Source of the DNA: Tepidanaerobacter sp. EBM-38
Lineage (GTDB): Bacteria; Bacillota; Thermosediminibacteria; Thermosediminibacterales; Tepidanaerobacteraceae
Reading direction: 5' to 3'
Assembly: GCA_001896545.1 (NCBI GenBank)
Contig: MPOT01000054.1
Coordinates: forward strand, 1 to 64,000
DNA: 64,000 bases
The translations under genes and the position numbers were made by a program. The notes under the pieces were generated by a model that saw only the letters and a program-made list of their open reading frames with translations, was not told the origin of the DNA and made no database searches. This document shows positions 8,914 to 19,716 of the stretch, piece after piece; within the stretch, counting starts at the first letter, position 1; every line of letters begins with the position of its first letter.

Positions 8914-9768
8914 TTATTCTTCCGGCTGATTTTTGATAGCCTCATTCATGAGTTCTTCTTTTTCCGCATCCGAAATGCCTGCCAATATCCTATTTATCTC
9001 CTCAATTAATTCACTTCCCTTTACAAGACCCACAGCAATGGCAGTATCATCATCAGATGTTACAAAGCCATCGTCAAATTCAACAAATGTAAAGTTTTCA
9101 TTGGCTGCCTCCGCACTGACAGCTTCCGGCTTTTCCGAAATATACCCGTCGATCATTCCTGATTCAAGAGCAACCCTCATTGCAGAGAAATCATCCATGG
9201 CCGGTTCCTTTATTACACCTTCAATTTGGTCAATTACCGTATAGTGGAATGTACTTATTTGAGCAGTTACTTTTGCGCCTTTAAAATCTTGGATAGAGGT
9301 AGCTCCTTCATACTTTCCTCCTTTTTTAACAACCATGACTAAATCTGATTTGTAGTAATTTGTCGAAAAATCTATGCTTTCTTTTCGCTCCGCCGTAGGT
9401 GACATACCTGCGATAATTGCATCAATTTTACCGGAAGTTAATGCGGGCAAAAGACCAGACCATTCAGTTTTGACAATAACCAGTTCTCTTCCCAAGCCAT
9501 CGGCGATTCTTTTTGCAATTTCTACATCATACCCAGCTGCATATTCAGCGCAGCCATCTATTGGCACTGCACCATTGGAATCATCAAGTTGAGTCCAGTT
9601 AAACGGCGGATAATCACATTCAAGCCCTACTTTAAATGTTTTACCTTCCGTTGTATCCCCCACCTCCGGTGAATTTACACTTCCAGAATTATTACTTGAC
9701 CCGCATCCTGTTAGCAACATAATGACTAATAAAAATATTGACATTATTGATATTACTTTTTTATTCAT
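8914..9768 (-). CDS. Amino-acid ABC transporter solute-binding lipoprotein (probable lysine)
   Basis: A 284-residue family-3 solute-binding protein. The leader ends in the lipobox MLLTGC, giving a lipid-anchored protein. Family motifs include LECDYPPFNW, GYDVEIAKRIADGLG, IVKTEWSGLLPALTSGKIDAIIAGMSPTAERKESIDFS and a C-terminal EEINRILAGISD. The arrangement around the Arg in the TAERKESIDFS region is the usual amino-acid carboxylate site. It is the first gene after a lysine riboswitch and terminator, so lysine is the inferred ligand. Its expression should fall when lysine is plentiful. Confidence 0.92.
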   Translation of the reverse strand: MNKKVISIMSIFLLVIMLLTGCGSSNNSGSVNSPEVGDTTEGKTFKVGLECDYPPFNWTQLDDSNGAVPIDGCAEYAAGYDVEIAKRIADGLGRELVIVKTEWSGLLPALTSGKIDAIIAGMSPTAERKESIDFSTNYYKSDLVMVVKKGGKYEGATSIQDFKGAKVTAQISTFHYTVIDQIEGVIKEPAMDDFSAMRVALESGMIDGYISEKPEAVSAEAANENFTFVEFDDGFVTSDDDTAIAVGLVKGSELIEEINRILAGISDAEKEELMNEAIKNQPEE

Positions 9769-9843
9769 AATCTATACACTCCTTTTTTAATTTAAATTAA
9801 ATTAATAAAAAAGATTCTTCATTTAATTCAGGATAACAAATAC

Positions 9844-9871
9844 AAAAAGACCCGAGATGAACTCGGGTCTT
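9844..9871 (-). terminator. Riboswitch expression-platform terminator
   Basis: On the minus strand AAGACCCGAG, a short loop and CTCGGGTCTT are followed by UUUG. It sits between the lysine aptamer and the binding-protein gene, where a lysine-controlled terminator is expected. Confidence 0.9.
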
Positions 9872-9892
9872 AATAAACATGTTTCCCCAAAT

Positions 9893-10112
9893 TCCTCCTC
9901 TTTCCCACCAACTGAGATAGCTCAACTCAATAAACCGGGCTGTTTATTGAGACAGTCCTACAGCTCTTAACTGCAGGCCCAGCAAATAACATGAGAGAAT
10001 ATTATTTGCTTCGGCAACACTTCCTTCTCCTTAATGTCATTGCTTTGCTCTCAAGCTTCACTAAGAATTGTTAAGCGTTGCGCCTCTACCCCACTTGTGA
10101 AAAGTGAGGCTT
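9893..10112 (-). ncRNA. Lysine riboswitch (L box) aptamer
   Basis: Read on the minus strand, the segment has the L-box landmarks in order: GGGGTAGAGGCGC at the 5' side, GCCGAAGCAAATAA and its partner TTATTTGCTGGGCC, then GGACTGTC and GAGCTATCTC near the 3' side. These match the conserved core of the lysC-type lysine riboswitch as I know it. Lysine binding would favour the terminator at 9844-9871 and shut off the downstream ABC transporter. The outer ends of P1 are approximate. Confidence 0.93.
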
Positions 10113-10135
10113 TGTATTCATTAAATTATATTTTC

Positions 10136-10164
10136 AGTTTACAACAAGTTACTATGTCTGTCAA
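10136..10164 (-). promoter_or_regulatory. Sigma-A promoter of the lysine-riboswitch operon
   Basis: Minus-strand TTGACA (10159-10164), a 17-bp spacer and TAAACT (10136-10141). Transcription would start near 10129, just before the aptamer. Confidence 0.75.
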
Positions 10165-10239
10165 CCCATAATTGTTCGAGTTTCCGCATTTTTTTTGTAA
10201 ACCACTATTTTTTGAAAGCAGAAACTATTTGTCAAATAT

Positions 10240-12243
10240 TTATATAAACAAAGGTGCAAACACCAATGCTACAATAGTCATTAACTTTATTAAAATATTC
10301 AACGAAGGTCCTGATGTATCTTTGAAAGGGTCGCCCACAGTGTCTCCGACAACTGCAGCAGCATGCGTGGGGGTACCTTTCCCGCCAAAATGCCCTGATT
10401 CAATATACTTTTTGGCATTATCCCAAGCTCCGCCGGAGTTGGACATTTGAATAGCCAGCATTACTCCTGTCACCAAGGATCCTGCCAAGAGTCCTCCAAG
10501 TGCCTCAGCTCCAAACAGAAATCCTACAGCAAGAGGTGCGACAACCGCCATCATTCCCGGTACTATCATTTCTTTCAGCGCCGCCGCTGTGCTGATATCC
10601 ACGCACTTAGCATAATCAGGTTTTGCCTTTTCTTCCATAATGCCGGGAATCTCTTTAAACTGACGCCTGACTTCTTCTATCATTTCAAAGGCAGCTTTCC
10701 CCACCGCTTCCATGGTCATTGCGGAAAATAGAAATGGCAGCATACCGCCTATTAAAAGTCCTACAATGACATCGGCTTCCAAAAGATTAATACCTTCCTT
10801 TAAACCTGCTGCTGTAGTGTAAGCAGAAAACAATGCCAAGGCCGTCAGTGCTGCAGAACCTATGGCAAATCCTTTTCCTATGGCAGCAGTGGTATTGCCT
10901 ACTGAGTCAAGTTTATCGGTAATCTCACGAACCTCATGAGGAAGCTCTGCCATTTCTGCAATTCCACCGGCATTATCTGCAATTGGTCCGTAGGCATCAA
11001 CTGCAACAGTCATACCTGTGGTAGAAAGCATACCTATGGCTGCCAATGCTATTCCATACAATCCCGAAAACCTATATGAAATAAGAATGGCAGCTGCAAT
11101 AAACAATATAGGCAATGCCGTGCTTTTCATTCCCACGGCAAGTCCCGATATTATATTAGTGGCCGCTCCCGTTTGGGAAGACTCTGCAATTCCTTTCACC
11201 GGTGGTTTATCTGCCGATGTATAATATTCAGTCACCATCCCGATAATACTTCCGGCAACTATGCCTGAGGTAGTGGCAAAAAACGCATTTATCTCGCCCA
11301 ATATTGATTGGCTTAAAAAGTAGGTGGCGATTATGGACAGAACTGCACTGATTAAAGTCCCATTTGTAAGAGCCTTTTGTGGGTCAGTTCCACTTGAAGC
11401 ATTAACAAAAAATGTACCGATAATTGAGCTTAAAATACCTGCTGCCGCAAGCATTAGAGGAAGGATAATTCCCTTTATGCCAAAGGCTTCTCCGGTAGCA
11501 GCCGACACAGCCACAGCTCCTATGGCCATACCCGAAACAATGGAGCCTACATATGACTCGAATAGGTCAGCTCCCATACCGGCCACATCACCTACATTGT
11601 CACCCACATTATCAGCTATAACGGCAGGATTCCTGGGGTCATCCTCCGGTATGCCCGCCTCTACTTTACCCACCAAGTCGGCACCGACATCGGCGGCTTT
11701 AGTGTATATACCTCCACCCACCCTAGCAAAGAGGGCAATGGAGCTTGCGCCTAAGGCAAAACCATTTATGACATCAAAGCTCTTGACATCCAACGGATCT
11801 CCAAATAAATAATAAAGAATTCCGAGGCCTAAAAGACCTAGACCAACTACCGACATACCCATAACTGCCCCGCCTGAGAAGGCAATGCTGAGGGCCTTGT
11901 TTTGGCTTTCGCGAGCAGCATTGGCAGTCCTGACATTTGCTTTGGTAGCTATATTCATACCTATGAAGCCGGCCAATATCGATGCAATGCTGCCGGTAAT
12001 ATAACATATAGCTGTAGGCCAGTTGATAAAAAAGCCTACTACTACGAACATAACAGTTACAAAAGCTGACAAGATTCTGTACTCCCGGAAAAGAAATGCC
12101 ATAGCTCCTTCATGAATGGCGCCGGAAATTTCCTGCATCTTAGCATTGCCTGCAGGGTTTTTAGTTACCCTGGCAGCAAGTATAAAGACAAAAGCTAGAG
12201 CTACAATCCCCATTACAGGGGCCCATATCACCAGGTTTTCCAT
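10240..12243 (-). CDS. hppA: Membrane-bound ion-translocating pyrophosphatase
   Basis: A 667-residue polytopic protein (about sixteen membrane segments). It couples hydrolysis of pyrophosphate to H+ and/or Na+ export across the cytoplasmic membrane. The substrate site is visible as [20 protein letters not shown] and [22 protein letters not shown], with the second acidic cluster [15 protein letters not shown] near the C-terminus. The segment [18 protein letters not shown] has Ala where K+-independent enzymes carry Lys, so a K+-dependent enzyme is predicted from established family knowledge. Which ion is pumped cannot be decided by eye. It follows secG by 38 bp and is probably co-transcribed with it. 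Confidence 0.96.
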   Translation of the reverse strand: MENLVIWAPVMGIVALAFVFILAARVTKNPAGNAKMQEISGAIHEGAMAFLFREYRILSAFVTVMFVVVGFFINWPTAICYITGSIASILAGFIGMNIATKANVRTANAARESQNKALSIAFSGGAVMGMSVVGLGLLGLGILYYLFGDPLDVKSFDVINGFALGASSIALFARVGGGIYTKAADVGADLVGKVEAGIPEDDPRNPAVIADNVGDNVGDVAGMGADLFESYVGSIVSGMAIGAVAVSAATGEAFGIKGIILPLMLAAAGILSSIIGTFFVNASSGTDPQKALTNGTLISAVLSIIATYFLSQSILGEINAFFATTSGIVAGSIIGMVTEYYTSADKPPVKGIAESSQTGAATNIISGLAVGMKSTALPILFIAAAILISYRFSGLYGIALAAIGMLSTTGMTVAVDAYGPIADNAGGIAEMAELPHEVREITDKLDSVGNTTAAIGKGFAIGSAALTALALFSAYTTAAGLKEGINLLEADVIVGLLIGGMLPFLFSAMTMEAVGKAAFEMIEEVRRQFKEIPGIMEEKAKPDYAKCVDISTAAALKEMIVPGMMAVVAPLAVGFLFGAEALGGLLAGSLVTGVMLAIQMSNSGGAWDNAKKYIESGHFGGKGTPTHAAAVVGDTVGDPFKDTSGPSLNILIKLMTIVALVFAPLFI

Positions 12244-12281
12244 TTGATAATTCCCTCCAGATTATTGAAAGTGTTTAAATA

Positions 12282-12509
12282 CTAACGCAAAAAAATAATC
12301 ATTATAATCGACATAGCCAGAAATACAAGTGCCAGAATCTCTGTGTATTTGGCTAACTTATCATCGATGCCCTTTTTCTTGCCAAACAGCTTTTCAGCAC
12401 CGCCGGCAATACTTCCGGCCATACCGGCAGACTTGCCCGACTGCAATAAAACTAGTGCAATAAGACCAATGCAAATTAGTAGATAAACTATTGTCAAGAA
12501 TATTTCCAT
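12282..12509 (-). CDS. secG: Preprotein translocase subunit SecG
   Basis: A 75-residue protein with two membrane segments (near residues 4-22 and 55-73) and the SecG-type linker SAGMAGSIAGGAEKLFGKKKG. SecG joins SecYE in the membrane and assists SecA-driven export. In many Firmicutes secG directly follows eno; here the helicase-nuclease pair lies between them. The 265-bp upstream gap is very AT-rich and must contain its promoter. Confidence 0.92.
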   Translation of the reverse strand: MEIFLTIVYLLICIGLIALVLLQSGKSAGMAGSIAGGAEKLFGKKKGIDDKLAKYTEILALVFLAMSIIMIIFLR

Positions 12510-12774
12510 GCCGCCTACCTCCTGTATAAGCTAATATTAGTGATTATAACACATGATTTTTTAAAAGACAACACAATTATTATAAATGATGTACTAATAC
12601 ATCCATGTTATCTAAATATGTGCTACACTATATTTTATATTACACATTAAATTACTTAATACTGTTCTATTATACAATATAATAACCTGATGATATGTTA
12701 TTTTGAGTTTTAGCTTTAACTTCTGTTTAATAGAGCATTACTTATCCTCTCTAAGACCACCCTCTTTCCCATAA

Positions 12775-15687
12775 TTATTCACATAATATCCCTTTATATG
12801 CACAAATACCACAAGCAGTTTTTATTTGTGTCTTTCCATTAAAATCATCGTTTTCTATCCGGTTTATGATGCTGCAGATCTGCGCTTTACATTCCTCTAA
12901 TGAAGATAGTGAAATATCTAGTTCCACCATTTTTCCTTCAAATAGTGATGCAATAACAGCTTTCTTTGGTATTATGCCATAAATTTCAGATACTGCCAAG
13001 GCATAAGCCATTACCTGCAAGCGATAAGCTTTCATCAAATCTGAATCTATCATAGAATTGGTCTTAAAGTCTACTACCGTTGCCCCATCTTCTTCAAGTA
13101 TCAGGTGATCAATCTTTCCCGTTATATAGCGCCGGTCACCTAAATGATACGTAAATGGCATTTCGGAATAAACGACACCCGGCGTATTGTACAAATCGCT
13201 TTCAAGGTAATTTTGCAGACATCTTTCGATAAATCTTCTGTCTTGAAAATTTAAGGGACAGCTGTTAATAGCCAAAATTTCTTCTTTATTATTCACTTTG
13301 ATATTTTCTTTATGGATTTTTTCTATCAACTCATGGACGATTGTACCTCTTTCTCTTGCCGAAAGTCTCGATAAATCGCCGCAATCTTTATAGAAAAGTT
13401 TCTCCGGTATACCCAGCTGATTACTTAAATAATATCTTCGAGGGCATCTTGCAAACTCTCCTATTGATGTTACTGAAAAACTTCTCGGAACACTAATGTG
13501 CTTATTCCAATAAATTTGTTTTTTCCCAAGTTTTGGTTCCTTTTCCTGTAAATCTACAGTATTTACAGCAGCATCCGCCAACTCCCAAATTGTTTCTACA
13601 GAAATTCCATCATCTGCAGAATCTGTAATACTTTCTGGGTTCAGCCATTTTAAAAAGCTGTCCTTTTTATCGGATTTCATTTCGCCTGAAATCAGGAGAT
13701 AGTCTCGTGCACGAGTAAGTGCAACATATAACAGTCTTTTAGCCTCTTCAATCTCCTTTTGATTTAAGTATTTTTTCAGCATTTCCCACTTGTCTCTGTC
13801 TTTTTTCAGTGCCAAACCTATTTTAGGTTCGAACAGTACTTCCGTAAAAATACCTGATATTTCTTGGCCGCTGTCCGCCAGAATAACTATGGGAAACTCC
13901 AAGCCTTTGGAAGAATGTATAGTAACGAATTTTACTACATCTTCCTCTTCGGACACATCTATGGCTTCCTGCTGCTCCCAGCCAAAATCCGAAAGTTCTT
14001 CTAAAAACTCTCTTAAAGTATAACCCTGTTCATCATAATCCCTGCATAAATCCAAAAACTTAAACACGTTCTCGACTTCAAGCAAGTCATTTTGAGCTGC
14101 AGCGGCTAAAAGCATGGTATCATCCGCAATCCTCTGAGCCAATTCTCTAAGTGTCGCTCTATCTTTTATTTTACACCACATTAGGATTAATTTAAAGGCT
14201 TCGGCAAGACTTTCGGAAATATCGTCATAGCTTGCATCTTCTCCAAGACCTGATATCAGCTCTTGTCGCATAAGTACATATTCCGCCAGTTCCTCATCAC
14301 TTATTTTAAAAAGGTGTGCAAGTGTTCCATATAAATTTATGTTATCTTGAAAAGCTACGGTATTTAATGCACAGAGTATATTTTTTACACTGGAATCTTC
14401 CATAATGCTTCCGGTATCGGCCACATAAAACGGTATTTCATGGGCTTTAAATGCATTTACATAGTGCTTTATATGGGTCTTTCTTCTAAGAAGTACCGCA
14501 AAATCCCGGAAGCTGGGTCTGCGATATTTTTGGGTTTCTCTGTCAAATACCTTTACAGATTCATCGGAAATCATCTCGAGAATCTTTTTTGCTATCATTT
14601 CGCCTTCCTTCTGTCTCCGCTCACTCATAGTTCCCTGACTTTCCATCGTTAAAAAGCATATGTTATTTTGACCACCGTGGCGACGATTTGCTTTAATAGG
14701 TTCATACCCCTCCATAAGACTTTCGAAGCTTCGATTTACATGTTCGATTATACGCTCATCACTTCTAAAATTATCTTTTAAAGTTAGAGCTTGCCCTTGC
14801 CTTTCCAGGTCCTTTCGCAGCTTTTCAAAAAGTTCAACTCTAGCTCCTCTAAACCCATATATGGATTGCTTTTTATCACCCACAACAAAAAGATTGGTAT
14901 CCTTGCCCAGCAGACGCAAAATTTCATCTTGAACAAAGTTTAAATCCTGATATTCATCAATTAAGATAAACCTAAATTTTCTCTGGTATTCACAAAGTAT
15001 TGCCTTATTTTCTTTAAGCAAGTCCAAGGTTTTTTGTAAAATATCTTCATAATCTAGGAATGACTGCTCTTCTTTTTTTAAATTATACAATTTATATGTC
15101 TTTTCAATAAGCAGGGCAATAGCTTTTTCATCCTCAGTTTCAGCCATTGTATTTATAACGGCCGGACGCAGACCCTGATTTTGCATTTTACTCATTAGCT
15201 CATAAATCTCATTCGACAGTTTTGAAAAACCTAATTCTGATGTAAGTTGAAAAACAGATTTGTTTTCAAGATTATCTATTATTGTCTCTCGGATACTCTC
15301 TTTCATCCATGCCTTAGACCTATATTCTTCTATAACTTTAGCATCAGAATCAATACCAGCCTCCACGGGGTTTTCCATAAGAAGCCGCAGGCAAAAACTG
15401 TGTATTGTGCCGATATATGCAATGCCTAATTTTTCCAGGCCTTTTGAAAAATCTCCTTCATCTTTCCGTTTTATCATCTCTTTACGAAGGCGCTCTCTTA
15501 TTTCTAATGCCGCTTTTTTTGTATATGTAATGGCCACAATTTCATCTATATTGGCAAGGCCTTGCTCTAAAATATAGAGAATTCGGTCAACGAGCACCTT
15601 GGTTTTTCCTGCTCCGGCTCCGGCTGTTACAACCAGATTTTGCGTTACGGTTTCAATGGCTTTTTTCTGTTCAGGAGTATATTCCAT
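12775..15687 (-). CDS. addA: AddA-like UvrD-family helicase with C-terminal nuclease domain
   Basis: A 970-residue SF1A helicase. Walker A VTAGAGAGKTKVLVDR (about 20-35), motif II LIDEYQDLN, GDKKQSIYGFRGA, motif V VTIHSSKGLEFPIVILAD and motif VI LYVALTRARDYL are all clear. The C-terminal RecB-like nuclease is ITGKIDHLILEEDGATVVDFKTN. AddAB processes DNA double-strand ends for recombination. It is shorter than Bacillus AddA (over 1200 residues). Unlike that protein it has a Cys near residue 744 (RCPRRYYL) and a C-terminal C-x2-C-x6-C, a pattern that resembles the iron-sulphur nucleases Cas4 and AddB. Its ATG overlaps the addB stop (TGATG). Confidence 0.85.
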   Translation of the reverse strand: MEYTPEQKKAIETVTQNLVVTAGAGAGKTKVLVDRILYILEQGLANIDEIVAITYTKKAALEIRERLRKEMIKRKDEGDFSKGLEKLGIAYIGTIHSFCLRLLMENPVEAGIDSDAKVIEEYRSKAWMKESIRETIIDNLENKSVFQLTSELGFSKLSNEIYELMSKMQNQGLRPAVINTMAETEDEKAIALLIEKTYKLYNLKKEEQSFLDYEDILQKTLDLLKENKAILCEYQRKFRFILIDEYQDLNFVQDEILRLLGKDTNLFVVGDKKQSIYGFRGARVELFEKLRKDLERQGQALTLKDNFRSDERIIEHVNRSFESLMEGYEPIKANRRHGGQNNICFLTMESQGTMSERRQKEGEMIAKKILEMISDESVKVFDRETQKYRRPSFRDFAVLLRRKTHIKHYVNAFKAHEIPFYVADTGSIMEDSSVKNILCALNTVAFQDNINLYGTLAHLFKISDEELAEYVLMRQELISGLGEDASYDDISESLAEAFKLILMWCKIKDRATLRELAQRIADDTMLLAAAAQNDLLEVENVFKFLDLCRDYDEQGYTLREFLEELSDFGWEQQEAIDVSEEEDVVKFVTIHSSKGLEFPIVILADSGQEISGIFTEVLFEPKIGLALKKDRDKWEMLKKYLNQKEIEEAKRLLYVALTRARDYLLISGEMKSDKKDSFLKWLNPESITDSADDGISVETIWELADAAVNTVDLQEKEPKLGKKQIYWNKHISVPRSFSVTSIGEFARCPRRYYLSNQLGIPEKLFYKDCGDLSRLSARERGTIVHELIEKIHKENIKVNNKEEILAINSCPLNFQDRRFIERCLQNYLESDLYNTPGVVYSEMPFTYHLGDRRYITGKIDHLILEEDGATVVDFKTNSMIDSDLMKAYRLQVMAYALAVSEIYGIIPKKAVIASLFEGKMVELDISLSSLEECKAQICSIINRIENDDFNGKTQIKTACGICAYKGILCE

Positions 15688-18152
15688 CAGTCTTCACCTT
15701 CCAAAGGACATATTCCGGTAAAATCACAAAAACTGCCATAAACATCAACCTTTGGGCATTTTTTAGGGTTTAGCAAAAACTTCGCTTCCCTTATATCATC
15801 AACATATGTCCTAATGGTAGCTCTCACTGCTTCCATCATATTATCCCATTCTTGCTGGCTCAAGATTCCTTTTTTTCGACGCTTAGATATGAACGGTAAA
15901 TCCTCGTCCCTGACTAAGATATTATCAACGGCACCTTTTTTTATTGAAACAAATGCTCCACCTGCTACGGGCTTTTTAAGTAATTGCTCAGACACCATAA
16001 TGTAAATAGGTAGTTGCAGATTTGTGCCGTCTTCTATCTTATTTATATCCGGTGTTGAACCTACCTTATAATCAAAAATTACCAATCTGCCCTTTGAATC
16101 CTCATCTATCCTGTCGATTTTACCCACAAGCTGAATATCCGGAGCAAAGTGCAGCGAAAAGTCGTTTTTATATCCGAAGCCCATTTCAATGAAGGCAGGT
16201 ACAAAATCTCCCATCTGTTTTATATGCCATGCTAAATAGTTTACAATATTAGTTACAATGTCGCACTTTTCAATCTCCAGCAGCAATGGATGTGCAAAGC
16301 TGTCTTGGAGATTATAATTCTTTATAACCTCATCGGCAAGAGCCTTTATGTCATTTGCATATTCATCAATCATTGCAGCGTCCAATTTTTCCCGATGTCT
16401 TTTGAAAAATATTTCAAGTATTTTATGTATAACTGTCCCCCTAGCTATTGCCGTATACTCGTCTTCTTCCTCGACAGGCGATAGATTTAAAACTCTTGCG
16501 AGGAAAAATTTATACGGACATTCGCCATACATATTAAGTGCTGTAGTACTGAAAGGTATCTTGCAAAAATGCTCCTTTAGCCGCTGTTTCGTATTCCCGG
16601 TAATAACTCCTCGCTCTTGTGCAGCAATGTTTTCTAGCTTTTTACCGCAATACACCGACTCAAACCTAACATTTTCTATAGTGGCAGCCGACTTCTGACA
16701 CAGCTCCTCAAGGTAAAGCGACATTAGCGAAGAAGTATTGTCTTCTAATATCATCGGATAAGAAAAATACCCTGCCGGACTTGATGATATTAAAAAGCCA
16801 AAAGACTCCCTCTCTCTTTCAAGTAATAAATCCAGCGTATCAAACTTATATCCTTTACGATTGAATTCTGCCCTATCTTTGTCCTTTAAAAGCCAATCCG
16901 GTCGGAAATCTCTTGGGAATTCCCCTTCGACCATGCCCGGAACATAAATCTTGTCAAACTTTAAACCTCTGAGCATAGCCGGAGGAAGTATCCATATCCC
17001 GTTTTTCAAAGTGCTATAGCTATAAACACTACTTTGCAGGTGAGTATCTAAAACGGTTGCAAAATCAGTAAATGATACTGCTTCTTCAGAAATCATTTTA
17101 TCGGTTTCGTTCAGTTCGGTCAAAACACCTTGAAGCGACTGGAATGCATCTATATCACGCTTTACTACAGCAAGGTTATTATCATGAATATGGCAAAACT
17201 TTTCAGGATATCCCTGGACTTCTAGAAAATTCTCCAAATCAGCTATCCACTCGCTTATCGGTTTGCTTACCGAGCTGTCTTTTGCCCATTCTTCAGAAAA
17301 ATAGTCGGTAAGCTCCCCATAACGAAGCAGTCTTAATAATGCTTTGATAAATGGATTTTGAAGCAGGACTGCCTGCTTATCCAAGGAGATTGGAATACAC
17401 ATTTCATCAAAAATATCACGGAGGAGATTTTCATAAGCATCTCTATTTCGCAAGACAATACATATATTTTCCGGCAAAAGCCCATCCTGCAGGTCCTGTA
17501 AAATAACGTGAGCAAGATTTATAATTTCAGTCCTGCGGTTTTGAGCCTTTACTGCCTTTACCTGTCTCATATTCACCGTTAAATCGGAATCAGTAATCTT
17601 AATTTTACTGCCTAAAGCTTCTAAGATTTTTTCCTGGATTATGGAAAATTTATGAAATTCCTTGAAGTGTATCGTATCATAATGTGCAATAAATTCACTT
17701 TTTAGGATATGTCTTCTACAAAGTATATAGCGATCCTCTTTATCATAGAAATGATTTTTTTCAAGAAAATCTTGATATGTTTGATAGATTATTGAAATGT
17801 CTTGATGGCAGGCCTTCTCATCTATAATTTTTTCAAAGGTTTTGGCATCGATATTCTGTTGCTTGAGTTCTCCTATGACCTCTCCGATGCGGTGTATGTA
17901 CCCTGGGCGGGGTGTATCAAAATATTTCAGTTTATTCTGTTTTTTAAGCTTCCAAAATATCCTTTCGATAATAAGGTTTTTCTTAAAATCTCCTAGAAAA
18001 GTCTTTGAGGCTATATTATCTTTTATGCATTTTTCTATAAAAATTTCATAGGTGACCGGATATTCTCCGGTCACCCCTTGTTTACCTTTCAACTGTGCTG
18101 CTGTATGCTGCTTAACCAAATATGGTGTGGGGTATACAATTAACTCCTTCAT
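15687..18152 (-). CDS. addB: AddB-like nuclease/helicase subunit
   Basis: An 821-residue partner of AddA. The C-terminal PD-(D/E)XK nuclease is visible as GKIDRIDEDSKGRLVIFDYKVG (about residue 690). It is bracketed by the four-cysteine iron-sulphur set: CPYKFF near 544 and CPKVDVYGSFCDFTGIC at the C-terminus. No Walker A is seen at the N-terminus (MKELIVYPTPYLVKQ), whereas Bacillus AddB keeps one, and the protein is about 300 residues shorter. The ATG at 18152 has GAGGGGG upstream; longer reading runs into an intergenic hairpin. It probably loads on DNA ends with AddA. A diverged AddAB-like clade is inferred. Confidence 0.8.
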   Translation of the reverse strand: MKELIVYPTPYLVKQHTAAQLKGKQGVTGEYPVTYEIFIEKCIKDNIASKTFLGDFKKNLIIERIFWKLKKQNKLKYFDTPRPGYIHRIGEVIGELKQQNIDAKTFEKIIDEKACHQDISIIYQTYQDFLEKNHFYDKEDRYILCRRHILKSEFIAHYDTIHFKEFHKFSIIQEKILEALGSKIKITDSDLTVNMRQVKAVKAQNRRTEIINLAHVILQDLQDGLLPENICIVLRNRDAYENLLRDIFDEMCIPISLDKQAVLLQNPFIKALLRLLRYGELTDYFSEEWAKDSSVSKPISEWIADLENFLEVQGYPEKFCHIHDNNLAVVKRDIDAFQSLQGVLTELNETDKMISEEAVSFTDFATVLDTHLQSSVYSYSTLKNGIWILPPAMLRGLKFDKIYVPGMVEGEFPRDFRPDWLLKDKDRAEFNRKGYKFDTLDLLLERERESFGFLISSSPAGYFSYPMILEDNTSSLMSLYLEELCQKSAATIENVRFESVYCGKKLENIAAQERGVITGNTKQRLKEHFCKIPFSTTALNMYGECPYKFFLARVLNLSPVEEEDEYTAIARGTVIHKILEIFFKRHREKLDAAMIDEYANDIKALADEVIKNYNLQDSFAHPLLLEIEKCDIVTNIVNYLAWHIKQMGDFVPAFIEMGFGYKNDFSLHFAPDIQLVGKIDRIDEDSKGRLVIFDYKVGSTPDINKIEDGTNLQLPIYIMVSEQLLKKPVAGGAFVSIKKGAVDNILVRDEDLPFISKRRKKGILSQQEWDNMMEAVRATIRTYVDDIREAKFLLNPKKCPKVDVYGSFCDFTGICPLEGED

Positions 18153-18210
18153 ACGAAGCCCCCTCACTGCCAATTTTTTTGTAAATATGTATGCATATAT
18201 AGCAACGATA

Positions 18211-18253
18211 GTTGTCAGATGATGCAAGAGAGCAAACTGCATCATCTGACAAC
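18211..18253 (-). other. Perfect 16-bp inverted repeat between eno and addB
   Basis: GTTGTCAGATGATGCA (18211-18226) and TGCATCATCTGACAAC (18238-18253) are exact reverse complements around an 11-base loop. No U-run follows on the minus strand, so it is not a standard terminator. It may be an RNA-processing or stability hairpin at the 3' end of the glycolytic transcript. Confidence 0.75.
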
Positions 18254-18289
18254 GTCAAGCAAAACTATGCATATAAAAATCAATCGTCT

Positions 18290-19582
<1,293 letters not shown>

Positions 19583-19716
19583 TCACCTTTCTAAATTATA
19601 TTAAAGTAATTTTTTATCCTTATTAATCATTATATCCTGCACACAGCCCCTGCTACATTTATCCCTTGTATCTATAGTGCAATAATGTTTCACTTTTTCA
19701 GAGGTTTCCCTGGCAA

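Noticed and set aside
8747..8929. 60-residue plus-strand ORF between permease and binding-protein genes
   Set aside because: No ribosome site; runs into the opposite-strand binding-protein gene; sequence explained by palindromic RNA structure.
18153..18245. N-terminal extension of AddB (31 residues)
   Set aside because: Its codons come from the intergenic inverted repeat, and the inner ATG at 18152 has a strong ribosome site.
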